A stretch of 64,000 nt of DNA from Geosiphon pyriformis (Eukaryota; Glomeromycota; Glomeromycetes; Archaeosporales; Geosiphonaceae). The position numbers were made by a program, and so were the translations under genes. Position 1 is the first letter of the stretch; each line of letters starts with the position of its first letter. Shown in pieces: positions 11,374 to 22,897 of this stretch. The DNA is taken from positions 67,382-131,381 of the forward strand of contig JAAOMT010000112.1 in the NCBI GenBank assembly GCA_016748015.1, given 5' to 3'. The notes beneath the pieces were generated by a model. The model was given only the letters and a program-made list of their open reading frames with translations. It was not told the DNA's origin and made no database searches.

Positions 11374-14300
11374 TCATAAACCAATTGGTTTTTGCAGAGT
11401 AGTATCGTATGCCCGCATAACTTTCGCTTCCTAAAATACGAGTTGTCAAAATGCGGAAAATTTTTTTTAAAAAAAAGATCAAAAGTAAAGTTTACAAACC
11501 TGGCCTGATTCGTTCTGTGAAAAAGCGAAACCACGATTTCGTCGTAGTCTTTGAACAGCACGCACTTTTCTGATTGCCTTTTGAAATTGCTCCATACGTG
11601 GTCTGTAATCTGGGATATTGAACTTTTGTATTTCTTGAACAGTATGATAGGTCCTGGCTTTGTACATACGTTTTGTACTAGAATCAAAGCAAATCAAAGC
11701 AAATCAATGTAAGTCAACAATTCGAAAATAATTCACGATTGAGAAAATATCAGGCAACTTACTATTTCCAAACATAGTCCCTCAGAAGACAAAATATCGG
11801 AAGCAGAATAACGGTCAAATAAAACACTACGCTCGAGAATAGTTTAGGAACAATTCCATCATATTCCTCAGAAAAATTTAATCTTGGAGCGATAGATGCA
11901 TAAATGGGCAAGAAAACGACCCAAAATAGAAATGAACCAGGTATCGCAAGATATGTGTATTTTGTCCACAAGCTGAAATATAACGATCGAAGGAGAAAGA
12001 TTAAAATCGGACAAATATAAAAGGAAGATTAAGTTTGAAAAAGCCTAAGTCTGTACTCTGTAATTAGCGCGGCTTTTCCCAACACTGTGGCAAGAACAGC
12101 GGTATATAGCGTAGTGCCCCAGACCCAATGGCCTGCGATTTGACCGTCATGAATCAATGGTTCTACATCGAAAATAAATATCGAAGCCCAGTAAAGAATC
12201 TGGGTAGCGTTCGTATTTGAAAGCAAAAAATATTTTAAAACCATTTTTCATATCTGTATATAATAAAAATTAACTTACCAAAGAATGATAAAAAGCATTT
12301 ATTGTCCATCCCCAAAAATTTTTTACGTTGAACTGTGGTAATTAGAAGATTAATAAAGGGTTAAGCGCAAGCCAGAGATGATTGAAAGTATTCATACATA
12401 CAAATTCACTTTTTTGTCCTAGCATATACATCTGAGGGTAACGATCCAGCATTCTTGCACTAACATATTGATCAAATACGCCAATCACAACTGGAGGTAA
12501 CACTGTAAATAGGACATTGTAAAAACTAATAGTCCAAGACTCGTATATAACTTGGCCAGAAAATCCGTTTTGGAAGGCATACTAAATAAATCAAAAGTGG
12601 TATAAACACCAATTATTTATCTCATTACAAAAAATTGTGAATGCACTTACCCAAAATTGCGTCATGTATAAGGTTATATTCTTGTAGAAGGAATATAATA
12701 TGAGCTTACTTAAGCGTTGATAACTCCATGCACCATGAACAAGTAAGAGTTTTTTAAGGTAACGGAATTGACTGATCGCAACATCTGCACTACGAGCTGC
12801 CTGTAAGCCTTCAAGACCACTAATTCCAACACCAACGTGAGCAGCTTGAATCATGGAAACGTCATTTGCACCATCACCAATGGCTAGCAAAATTGCTTTG
12901 AGATGATGCTTCACCAATTTCACAACTAACGCTTTTTGGAGTGGTGAAACACGGCAGCATATAACAGCTTTGCACATTGTGGCAAGTTCAAGGAAAAGTT
13001 TTTCGAGATCTTTCTCAAGCGCAAAGTCAAGTGAACGACCATCAATAACAAGTGCGACTGGCTATGTATTAACCAAAGAATTGATTATCTGTTATAATTT
13101 CAAGAATTGGTGAATAGATTTTTTTTTAAATAATTACCTCAGCATCAGGATTGATACGATCTTTAATTGCTTTCACCTTTTTCTCGAGATAATCTTTGGT
13201 TTCCCAATGGCTTTCTTCATTAACAATAATAAGAGACATTTCTTCTTGAATTAATTTGCAACTCAAACCAATATTTATGGCTGTTTCTTGTCTGTCACCC
13301 GTCAATACCCAAATTTTAATTCCCGCTTGTTGAAGGGTATGAATGGTCTCGGGAACACCATCTTGCAGTTTATCCTCGATGGCTGTGGCACCTAACAAAA
13401 AAAGATTTTTCTCTATCATTTCTGCAGCTTTGTCAAGTTCTTCTTGTCGGTTAACCAAAGTTGTTGAAGCCTTCTCATAGACCCCGGCCCAAACTCGATA
13501 TTCTTCCTCTGATACCTCACGCATCGCTATACAGAGGGTTCTCAAACCATCTGTAGCATATTCTTCTAAGTGTTGTAGCGTTTGTTCAACAAAGGGATTG
13601 TCCTCACTCAAACGCTCCAAAATAACCGTATCCGCTCCCTTACAGTAAAGCTGTATTTTTCCTTCAGGGCTTCGCACTACAGTTGACATACGTTTGCGTG
13701 TACTGTTAAATTCGCAAATATTTAGAATTTCATATTGGAGTTCACGATTTTCAGCAAGAATGGTGACCGATTTTGGACGACGGGTCTAAAAAGGATTTAT
13801 AGTCAAATGATTTCTAAGGAGCCAAACACTAGATAAAAAAAAAACATGTTTTAAATACCGTGAATGTATAGCCCAAAACCGAAGCACCTTTAACAAGGGC
13901 AGCTTCGTCCGGAGACGATGCTTGATAAATTATATCTGATAAAGGCAAATAAAACTAAGAGAATATTTGGAAAAATAATACATTAAAAAATCAGATAAAG
14001 AAATAGTTTACCATTAGGGTCTTTTTCATTGCGCTCAGGAATTACAGTATGACATACGGCCAGAAGAGTAAGAAACTCATTTATCACATTTGCAGTAGAA
14101 TGATTCCTTAAATTATCCTTTAATACTTTAAATTCATGCTGCCCAACTTCAACTCCGTCAACTACGTGGGCACGTTTACCCTCTTCGACAACATCAGAGT
14201 AAGCTAAACCGGCAATAGAGCATTGACGAAACTCCATTTCATTGCAAGTAAGAGTGCCGGTTTTATCCGAGAAAATGTATTCAATCTGTCATCAGGAGGT

Positions 14301-17062
14301 GAAAAAACGTTATGAGTAATTCTATTCATCAACTTGATTCTGATTAAGAAATTTACCTGGCCTAATTCTTCAACTAGACTACTCGTTCGGCATAAAGCAG
14401 GGGTATCCGTTTTTTCATAATACATATCCAAATCAGAATTAATAAGAGAAGCTTGTTGATATTTGACGACTTCCATGGTAACGATCAAACTAGAGGGACA
14501 ATAATTCAAGAAATTAGAATCATTAATTATTCATGCAAAACCCCAAAGTATCACAATGATTTAGCCACCTAATGGGAATGAGATTATTGAACAAAATCAG
14601 GAAAGTAAGGATGCTATATCCAAATTGTCCCAAATAACCGGTTTCTGAGGAAATATTTAAATACTGCATTTGGTCGTGATATCTCAACTGTTCAAGATTT
14701 TGGAATGCAATTAGTATATTAGTCCAAACGATCCAAATTTTTCAACTCAAAAACAATAGTCTCAACTAATTGAAAGTTACCGTTCTTGCTACATTTCCAA
14801 TCGAACATGCCAAGCTCATGATTAATAGTATCCCGAACAAGAAAATAATTTGTACATTGACCATTTTTTCAACACTAGTTCTTTTGATGGGCGTAGCGCT
14901 ATAGCCAATACTGTTTCAGTCAAAATTCAAAGGGAAAAAATTCACCCAAGAAATATTATATAAATAAAAACCTTGCATTTCTCATTAACTTTGTTTCATG
15001 ACCAGTGAATACAACCACACCATAGATCCACCGCGTATTTCTTAATTGAGCTCCCTGTTTTGGAAAAAATTCATTCAATATATGAAATCAAGCTAACCGG
15101 GCTTTTAAATCAAGCTTTACACACTCTGAGTAATAATTGTGATGGATCCAAAGGAATTTGCTTACTGCCACCAGGTGTATTTATGATAAGAGTTCCTTCG
15201 TAAGTATACAAACTATTATTGGGATTCTCAGATTTAATATGACCTGCAAAGATAATATAGGAAGAATTAAAAAGGAAAGAGAAGATAAAATTCTCTTCCA
15301 ACTCCTCCCGTAATTATACCCTGAGTACATATAGAAACAAAATTTACCGGATAGCTGGCTAATATCTGCGGAGGATGTTAGGTTAGCCGTTTCGGTTGTA
15401 GCCTGTTTGATTTTGAGATTTGTTTCGCTAAAAATTGATTGGCATCAAGTAAAACTCACAGATTAATGAGGAACTCAAGAAAAAACCATAAAATCTCCAG
15501 TTTTAATTAAGTGAAAAATCCTGAATAGATTATGCTCATATGGTTCGTTACATTCAAGATTTTTTACCAAAAGACTTAGTGATTTTGAGTCATTTGGTGC
15601 TACATTTTTCAATACGTTCGGTTGTTTGAAATGTGTCTTAGGAGGCGATTATGACAACGTAATAATCCGTACACTCCTGGGACAATAAAAGATTGGTGCG
15701 CCTTGGAAGGTGAAATTATTTAAATCAAGAAAATATAAGATTACCTACCCATCCAAATTGCTTGTTTCAATGTAACATAAACCTTCAGGCTCGGAGCTAC
15801 TAAGCAATACTAAATCTGCGGGGAAAAAATCTGCTCCTTCAACTCGGACAATATCGCCCACTTTGACCGAATACCAGGCTTTGTCAGCAAAATTATTGCC
15901 TTGTAATGCCTTACAATCCCGAGCGTTGACTTCTGCATCTGACCGATGACGTTTCTTTTGAACCATACCAAATCAGATACTTTTAAAATTTGATAAAACA
16001 AATTGGCTGAGAAAAATAAGAACTCACATAGTCTTCAACTATTTCCTTAAATCCAGTAGCTGCCAAAACGACCAACAAAGGCCCTAGAGTGGTGTATCGA
16101 TTGGTTGGTGAAACCCCATTGATTTGCTAGTAAGCCCAAATAAATGCAAGAAATTTTTAGAACAATGTACTGAAAATTTTTAAACCTCTTGTAGTTGGGA
16201 ATCTTGCTCATTCAAACAGAATCTTGGCGACTGCCAGATTATGTTCAGGCAAAAAATCTTTTTTGTATTGAATAAAAACTCGGATATTGGTAAGCCCATT
16301 AAATCAAATGTTGTAAGATAAGAAAATCTACACTACCTGGATAGAAGCTTAATGAACAAGTTTTATATGAAAAATAAGGGGATCAAAATAAATTTGATAT
16401 TAATTTAAATGGCCAAAAAAAACCCCACAATATCTGCACTAAATACCTGTAAATAGAAAAAAAAGATTAGCATATTTAGAGAATTGCTCGTACAAGAATT
16501 TAGGAAGGAAGGTGGCAAAATTATATTTCGCGGTTGATATACTGTTGTGCAAAAACTTTTGCTGATCATTCTTTGGCGGATTATTAAGGTATATAGTACG
16601 TCCCACGTTCTCGTTGTTATTTCCACCTCCACCAGTTCTTTCAGGCAAAGTTTTTACCCCTAATAGTTCATTTGTTCCCATTGAAGGGGTAGGGGATACA
16701 TTGGCGGTTAGGGGTAGATTTGCCTCTGATAAATTCGACATTTTGGAAATCTGACGCATAAGTCCGGCCGAATCAGAGTAAAAAGGTTCTTCCTCTTCGT
16801 CTTCTAAATTATTATCGTTATAATATGGGTTGAAAGAGGTATAGGTTAAAGAGGATCTATTGCGGTTCCCTTGCGTTGAATATGTAGGGCGAAAAGATGG
16901 TGTAACAGCTGGTTGCAGATTTTGCGGAGGCTGAGATATTGGGGCGTTATAAAGTGTATGCGTCTCAACGTTCGTAAGATCGCTGAAAGGGTCGAGGTGG
17001 TTTTGCGGTGTGTGGGTATTTGAATTCTCGGTAGAAGGGCTTATGTGGTTGAAGTTTGACAT
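11374..17062 (-). CDS. DRS2: Drs2-type phospholipid-transporting P4-ATPase, 1271 aa
   Basis: P4 flippases of the Drs2 group move phosphatidylserine and phosphatidylethanolamine to the cytosolic leaflet at the trans-Golgi with a Cdc50 partner. The twenty proposed exons, in reading order, are 17062-16447, 16347-16337, 16126-16028, 15954-15749, 15427-15348, 15243-15125, 15054-14972, 14898-14781, 14687-14569, 14489-14357, 14285-14012, 13935-13859, 13785-13138, 13061-12651, 12581-12402, 12332-12279, 12199-12057, 11972-11763, 11677-11500 and 11430-11374. They total 3816 nt, divisible by three. Family marks are [20 protein letters not shown] at the N-terminus, the phosphorylated Asp (about residue 535) in DKTGTLT, nucleotide-binding [12 protein letters not shown], the hinge GDGANDV (about 923-929), a membrane domain with AGHWVWGT, and the tail [12 protein letters not shown]. 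An in-frame ATG at 17137 would add 25 residues; MSNFNH was chosen as the likelier start. Confidence 0.95.
16337..16347 (-). other. 11-nt microexon of DRS2
   Basis: Reading on the minus strand, CTTCTATCCAG is bounded by AAG before and GTAGTG after. It joins the phase-1 end of exon 1 to exon 3 to give [19 protein letters not shown], matching the conserved [17 protein letters not shown] segment after the first membrane helix. Without it the frame is lost between exon 1 and exon 3. Confidence 0.8.
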
Positions 17063-17968
17063 TCTGCTTGTTTGCAGAATATGCCAGAACCTCGGATATG
17101 GGTAAACAGATAACAGCAAATCCTGTAATATTCTCACCTTGATTTTGATAAGTCACAGTAGAACCTGCAAAAGCCAAACCTAAACCTCTCTCAATTAAAC
17201 AAGTTTTTATATCATATTTTTGGAAATTTTTATTACAAAACCACACACTTATAATTTTATTGGTTAAATAAAAAATAAAAAATTTTATTCATAATAATTT
17301 TCAATATTGTAAAATATAAAATTAATTAAATATAAACAATAAAAAAATCAATTTAAATTAACTTAAATAGAATATTTATACATAAAAAATAATGCCACTA
17401 TGTTTATTTTTTGATATTGGCAAAAGAGATAAAAAACTGGCTTCAGAATATTATTACATATTCGTAAATTATATTTAATAAAATAATAAAATAATTAATT
17501 CTAATTATTATAAAAATTGTCATAATTGTTTTTATTAAAACGTATAAACATAATTTTTATTTATATTAACAAACATTTTTTAAGCAAAAATTTACTAAAA
17601 ATAAATTTTTATTATATTATGAATATATATACAATTATTTTTTAATTTAGTTCAATTTTTTTGTTTATAAATTAATCTTGTATAATACTATTATTATTAA
17701 ATTTGAATTTATTAAGATTACATTATATTAAAAAAAACTTTATTTTTCTATCTTATATATATATATTAGTTTAAATAATTTATATTTTTTATAAATTTAT
17801 TTAACTATTATTTGGTTTTTTATTATTTTTAACCAAAGTTTTAAAGCATTATTAATTTATTGAATATGTTTTTATTTATAAAAAATTTATTTTATTATTT
17901 ATATTATTATTATTAGATTAAAATTATTTTTATACTTTTTTATAAAACTAACATAATTTTTATATATA
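17063..17968. other. AT-rich intergenic DNA upstream of DRS2
   Basis: The first 180 bp is mixed sequence that probably holds the DRS2 leader and promoter. The remainder is nearly pure A/T with no gene signal, and it ends at the TA target site of the pogo-type transposon. Confidence 0.55.
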
Positions 17969-17995
17969 CAGTCAGACCTCCATAAAAGAACCCTC
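17969..17995 (+). repeat. left terminal inverted repeat of the pogo-type element
   Basis: CAGTCAGACCTCCATAAAAG and the following GAAC match the reverse complement of 19800-19826 with a few mismatches. It is preceded by TA. Confidence 0.75.
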
Positions 17996-18355
17996 GATAA
18001 AAAAACAACCTCTTACAAAGAACATTTTTTTATAGAACCAATTGATTAATTAACAATTTTCCCTTTATATAAGAACAATCTATAAAGGAACAAGAACATA
18101 ATTTTATCAAACGTTTATTCGAAATTTACCTTCATATAAGAACAAATATCACGTGCTAGATGTTAATTGGTAATTGGAAAAAGAGTTAGAACGTATTGAA
18201 TTGATTTCATCCTAACTTTTTTTTAAATCAATTTACTCTTTTTGATCTTGTCTGTTTTCACGTACAGCCACTTAGCTCCAATTCAGGCTTGCTAAAACCA
18301 AATCTAATATTATCATTATAAGCACATTTTCTAACAGACTTGCTAAATTATCACA

Positions 18356-19665
18356 ATGTCGGAACCTTTATTCAAAAAACAAAAATGAGCAGCAGTTAAT
18401 GATGCTCTTCGTAAAGAAATATGTCAATATTCCAAAAATCACTATGGCACGAAACATGATGATATTGTAGCTTACTTCAATCATAAATATCCAGAACTTC
18501 ATATTTCTCGTCCAACTGTCTCCAAGATAATCAAAGAGCATGCAAAGTGGTTGAATATTGAAATTGATGAAATCTCAGAAAGNNNNNNNNNNNNNNNNNN
18601 NNNNNNNNNNNNNNNNNNNNNNNNNNNNNNNNNNNNNNNNNNNNNNNNNNNNNNNNNNNNNNNNNNNNNNNTCTTGCTACAAATTCAACTGGATCTCACA
18701 AATTGCAACCTTTAGTAATTGGACATGCAAAAAATCCAAGATGCTTTAAAGGAATTAATACTTCCAACCTACCTGTAATTTACAAATTCAATTCCAAAGC
18801 ATGGATGCGCTCAGATATATGGAAAGCATGGCTCAAATATATAAATGAAGGCTTTCGAATTCAAAATCGGCATATATTATTTTTGGTTGATAATGCAACT
18901 TCTCATCATACTCAAATCGGGGAAGATTCATTCCAATTAACCAATATTACTTTGCACTATTTTCCTCCAAATACAACATCACATCTTCAACCAATGGATG
19001 CTGGCATTATCAAATCTTTCAAAGGCAAATATAAGCATTTATATTGTCAACATATTTTACATCAATTTGAACAAAAAATTAATATTGAACAGTTAAGTAA
19101 TATAATATATACAGTATTATTATCATTATATATTATATAATTTTATCTAATATTAATTTATTTTTTAGAAATAAATTAAACATAAAACAAGCAATTGATT
19201 ATGTTGTTCAATCATGGTTTCAAGTAACACCTGTTACAATTCAAAACTGTTGGCAAAAAACGGATCTTTTCTATAATCAAGAATTCGAAACATCAATTGC
19301 TATGGACATATTCAACAATTTACAACAATTGGTCAAAAATCTCGAAGACTATACTGTAGCAGTTGATGAATTATTGGCAACTGAAAATATTCTTGATGAT
19401 AATGAAATTGTAGATATGGTTTTAGCCGATGCTCAAATTGAAACCAATACAATTAATGACTCGGAAAAAGAATTAGAAGAATCTCCACCTGCTATAATTA
19501 CAATTACAGAAGCATATAAAGCATTAAGAAAGGTAATTAGATTTGAAGAGCAATTAGCAAAAGAAAATTTTAGTATAGAAAACCAAAATTTACTTAGAAA
19601 AAAATTATATGAATACGAAAAAATGAAAAAAGATTCTAAAAAACAGGTAACAATTAATCAATATT

Positions 19666-19703
<38 letters not shown>

Positions 19704-19715
19704 TTATTGATTTAA
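18356..19715 (+). pseudogene. pogo/Tigger-family transposase (DDE_1, CENP-B-like), broken
   Basis: The N-terminus begins at ATG 18356 and hits TGA at 18386-18388, where CGA would encode Arg. Beyond it the frame continues with a CENP-B/Psq-like helix-turn-helix (DIVAYFNHKYPELHISRPTV). The gap 18583-18671 removes the middle and probably the first catalytic Asp. After the gap the DDE_1 core is clear: HILFLVDNATSHHT with the second Asp and YFPPNTTSHLQPMDAGIIKS with the third. A probable intron or frame break lies at about 19096-19166. The tail has an acidic coiled region and ends in an (AAT)n-encoded Asn run. Transposase of this type cuts and pastes the element at TA sites. Confidence 0.85.
18583..18671. 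other. assembly gap (89 N)
   Basis: Unresolved bases inside the transposase coding region. The true length is unknown. Confidence 1.
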
Positions 19716-19799
19716 TAAATAAATATAGTTTATTTGATAATAATTATAAAACTTTATAATAGAACATCTTTAAAATGGAACATAATTTGCATGTTCTAA

Positions 19800-19826
19800 C
19801 TGTGTTCTTTTATAAAGATCTGACTT
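19800..19826 (-). repeat. right terminal inverted repeat of the pogo-type element
   Basis: The reverse complement reads AAGTCAGATCTTTATAAAAG followed by AACAC. It pairs with the left end and is followed by TA. Confidence 0.75.
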
Positions 19827-20730
19827 TATATATAATATTTTATTTTATTTTTATAAGAACCAAAAATAACTATATTGCTAATTTAAATATTGTTTTATAT
19901 AAAAACTTTAAAAACTTTCAACAATTTAAAAATAAATATAAAACTTATTTTTTAAATATTTATAACATAAAAAATTATTTAATTGTAATTAATTTTAATA
20001 AATTAATTTAAATATAAAACATACAGAAAAATTTTATAATTTAATTTGTAATAATTTAAATATATAATATTATTTATTTAATAAGTATAATTTATTATAA
20101 TATAATTAAAAAAAATCTTAAAATAAATATAACTTATATTTTTTTTTATATAATTAACTATTAAGTTTAAATTTTGTTAAAATATTAAAATTAATTAAAA
20201 AATTAATTAAAAATTAAAATATTATTATAATTAAAAATCATAGTTTTTATTAATTATTATATATTATTATAAATAAACTTGATAAGATAAAATTACAACA
20301 TTTGGTGCTTATAATTTGAAAATAGAAACTAAATTTGTAACTTAGAAAGTTACTTAATAATTCTTAATAAAATAGTTTTTGTTCATAAATTAGTCTATTA
20401 ATTTCTAAAAGTTAATATTATTTAAAGTTTTACTCATTGAATTTTTTAGTTATAAGGCATAAAAAAATTGTTTTAGTTATTGTGTTATTATATTAGTGTT
20501 TTTTTTGTGTTAATTAATTATAATTGTTAGAATTTAATATTGTCTTTTTATTTTTTTAATAAATTAACAAGATAAAATTAATATTTAATATATAAAAAAA
20601 TCTCTTTTTTTATTAGACTATTATAAAATCTAATTCCAAAACAGTTGATTTTTAATGTTGCTGCTTTTTAAAAAAAAATAACAAAAAAAAATAACAAAAA
20701 AAACAAAAAAAAATTGATATTTTATTTTTT
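19827..20730. other. AT-rich intergenic DNA
   Basis: Almost entirely A/T runs, ending in A-rich and T-rich tracts next to the 3' end of LINE 1. No gene signal. Confidence 0.6.
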
Positions 20731-20863
20731 ATTTTTTTTTAATTCATTTAATGAGTGAGGTTCAAACACAGCCTAGTATTATACATCAAAGAAATGATCT
20801 AAACTAGGTGTAAATCATGCATTTTCTACATGTGACCAGTCATTCGAGCTGATCAGAACAACA

Positions 20864-21907
20864 CTATGCAGTTATGTAAACTGAGACTAAACTACTAAGA
20901 CCTGAAAAAAATGAACAAGACTTGTAAGAACCAAAACATATACCAAAAGCATCAGTCACACTAAGCAGTTTCACCACACCAATAGGAAACCTCAAAGGCA
21001 AACCAGAAACCAAAGTGATAGCCAAACCATCAAGAAGGATCAAACCATGCTTTTCCATATAGGCATGGTGTTTAGCACAAACCAGCCAAACATCATTTCT
21101 AAAGACTAAACTAAGAAAGCACAAAAACTTAACAATTTTCAGACCAGCCAATTTGGAATTGCGGAAGACAGATATGGCCTTTCAGAACCAATCATTAAAA
21201 ACAAAACTCTTGAAAAGAGCCATATACACAGAGGAATTAGAAGTGCAAAATAACAACAGCTGCAATACACATGAAGAAGCATGATCAGAACCAGAAAGTA
21301 TTCTCTAAAAATTCACATGGGAGTCCAACGACTGACAGTGAACAGACTTGTCAATTCTACAAGAGAATGCATGATCTGATATCTCCATTTCACCACAATA
21401 TAAGTACAATACACTGGAATAAAGTTTATTATAAAAGCACTTCCGAACAGCAACAAGCAGGTGGTGATACAAAGTCTTTATGAAGTAAGTGCATACATAG
21501 GCTGAGAGCCTGCTAGTAAAACCAGTAGCCATGTGCAAATCAGAATGTCACACCAATGAAGAGTGGACCCAGTCAGTTTCAGAAAGCAAACAGGTCTCCA
21601 AAAACTTGCAACCAAAACCAACCTCCCAACGTGTATGACAAACAGAACAAAAAATATTATGAACAAAGTGTCTAGAATTGCCAAAAACCATATTACTATC
21701 AGCCATAATAAAATGTTCATTCACGTGTAAAGGAAGACACCAACCCAAAAGAGAAGCAGTACCAGCAATCACATCAGCACACTCATTCTCCAAAACACTA
21801 GAGTGACTTTTCACCTTGTGCCAACTGATTCTCAAGTTCTTACTATGAATAACATTAAAGATATGTCAATATTCAATCCAATATTAATTATGAAAATCAG
21901 GAACCAC
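20864..21907 (-). pseudogene. LINE 1 ORF2, C-terminal part (end of RNase H and Cys/His region)
   Basis: This continues the RNase H region split by the solo LTR; SWHKVKSHSSVLENECAD is the last RNase H block. Downstream, CGEMEISDHAFSC is part of a C-x2-C-x7-H-x3-C motif found at the C-terminus of many LINE ORF2 proteins and present in LINE 2 as CLFCGDVEVSDHAFFC. Several stops and frame changes occur. The last readable segment ends with SCSFFSGLSSLVSVYITA. Confidence 0.75.
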
Positions 21908-22897
21908 TGTTACTAGAGGTTTTTGGTCTCTTTTCTTAAATGTTGTAACTGTCTGTTGGTTGCAAATTCATGTTTTCTAAAAGTAGTTGAACCTCCAATA
22001 ACTGAACTATTCTTCAAATTATCTCCTATAATTTGAACTGCTGGGCTTATAAGTGGAATAGCCAATTTTATGCCAGTTACTTTATGCAGTTACATTGTAG
22101 TAAACGTCAACTCTTTCCCAGGAATTGCTTGTCTAGAAGCTCACTAAAAATGTGTAGTTACTTTGCTGTGAAAATCAACTCTTCTACAGAAATTTTGTCT
22201 ATAGGCTATCCTAATAATTGTAATAAGAAAAGAAAAGAAAAATAAAAGAAATATAAAAGAAATAGAATTTTGTCAAGGGAAACGTTTTTTATCCAGGTCT
22301 GGAGTCACTAATAGTTTTACTGAAATTGGTAGTTAATTAATTTCAAAATGTTAGTTGGATTTTGGGAATGTTCCAAGTGTAATAATTAAAAAATTTGGTT
22401 TTTTTAAATTATTTGATATTTTTTTTTTGTGTGTATAGGAATGGTTCTAAGTAATAAATCTAAAATAAGATATATTTTCTTGAAGAGAAAAGCTCTTTTT
22501 TTATATAACTTGTTGTAGTACTAGTCTATGAACTTGTACTTTTTCTCTTTGCTCAAATTTCGGCAAATTAAAGATATATTTTGATGAACTACAAGTTATT
22601 TCATTGAACTATTGATTAATTTGGGTGAACTATTTATAATTTCGGCAAATTTCTTATAAATTTCGGCAAATTTCTGTAAAATTCGGTGAACTTTTGAATA
22701 TTACAAAGTTCAGGGTATTGTGTAATTTGATCATTTTACTTTTTGTTATACTAATTGGATTATTTAATTGAATTGTGATATGTGATAATTGATTAAATAA
22801 TAAATGATAATTTGAAATGATATTAATATACTAATTAATTATAGAAATTATAAGGGTAATTTCATGCTAATTAATAGCTAAAATTTTATTGGTAACA
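21908..22897 (+). repeat. solo LTR of the Gypsy B family inside LINE 1
   Basis: It begins TGTTACTAGAGG and ends TATTGGTAACA, 990 bp. It matches the Gypsy B LTRs at 40678 and 50483 along its length. The flanks read CCAC (21904-21907) and CCGC (22898-22901), a 4-bp target duplication with one transition. It interrupts LINE 1 RNase H. A solo LTR of this kind is normally left by recombination between the two LTRs of a full element. Confidence 0.9.

Larger units (their letters stand above)
17969..19826 (+). mobile_element. pogo/Tigger-type DNA transposon, about 1.86 kb, decayed
   Basis: Imperfect terminal inverted repeats bound the element. The left end begins CAGTCAGACCTCCATAAAAG. The right end, reverse-complemented, begins AAGTCAGATCTTTATAAAAG. 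Both are flanked by TA, the target duplication expected for Tc1/mariner/pogo elements. Several extra copies of a TATAAGAAC-like motif lie just inside the left end. The body encodes one DDE transposase and contains an assembly gap. The reading frame is broken, so the copy is probably inactive. Confidence 0.85.
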
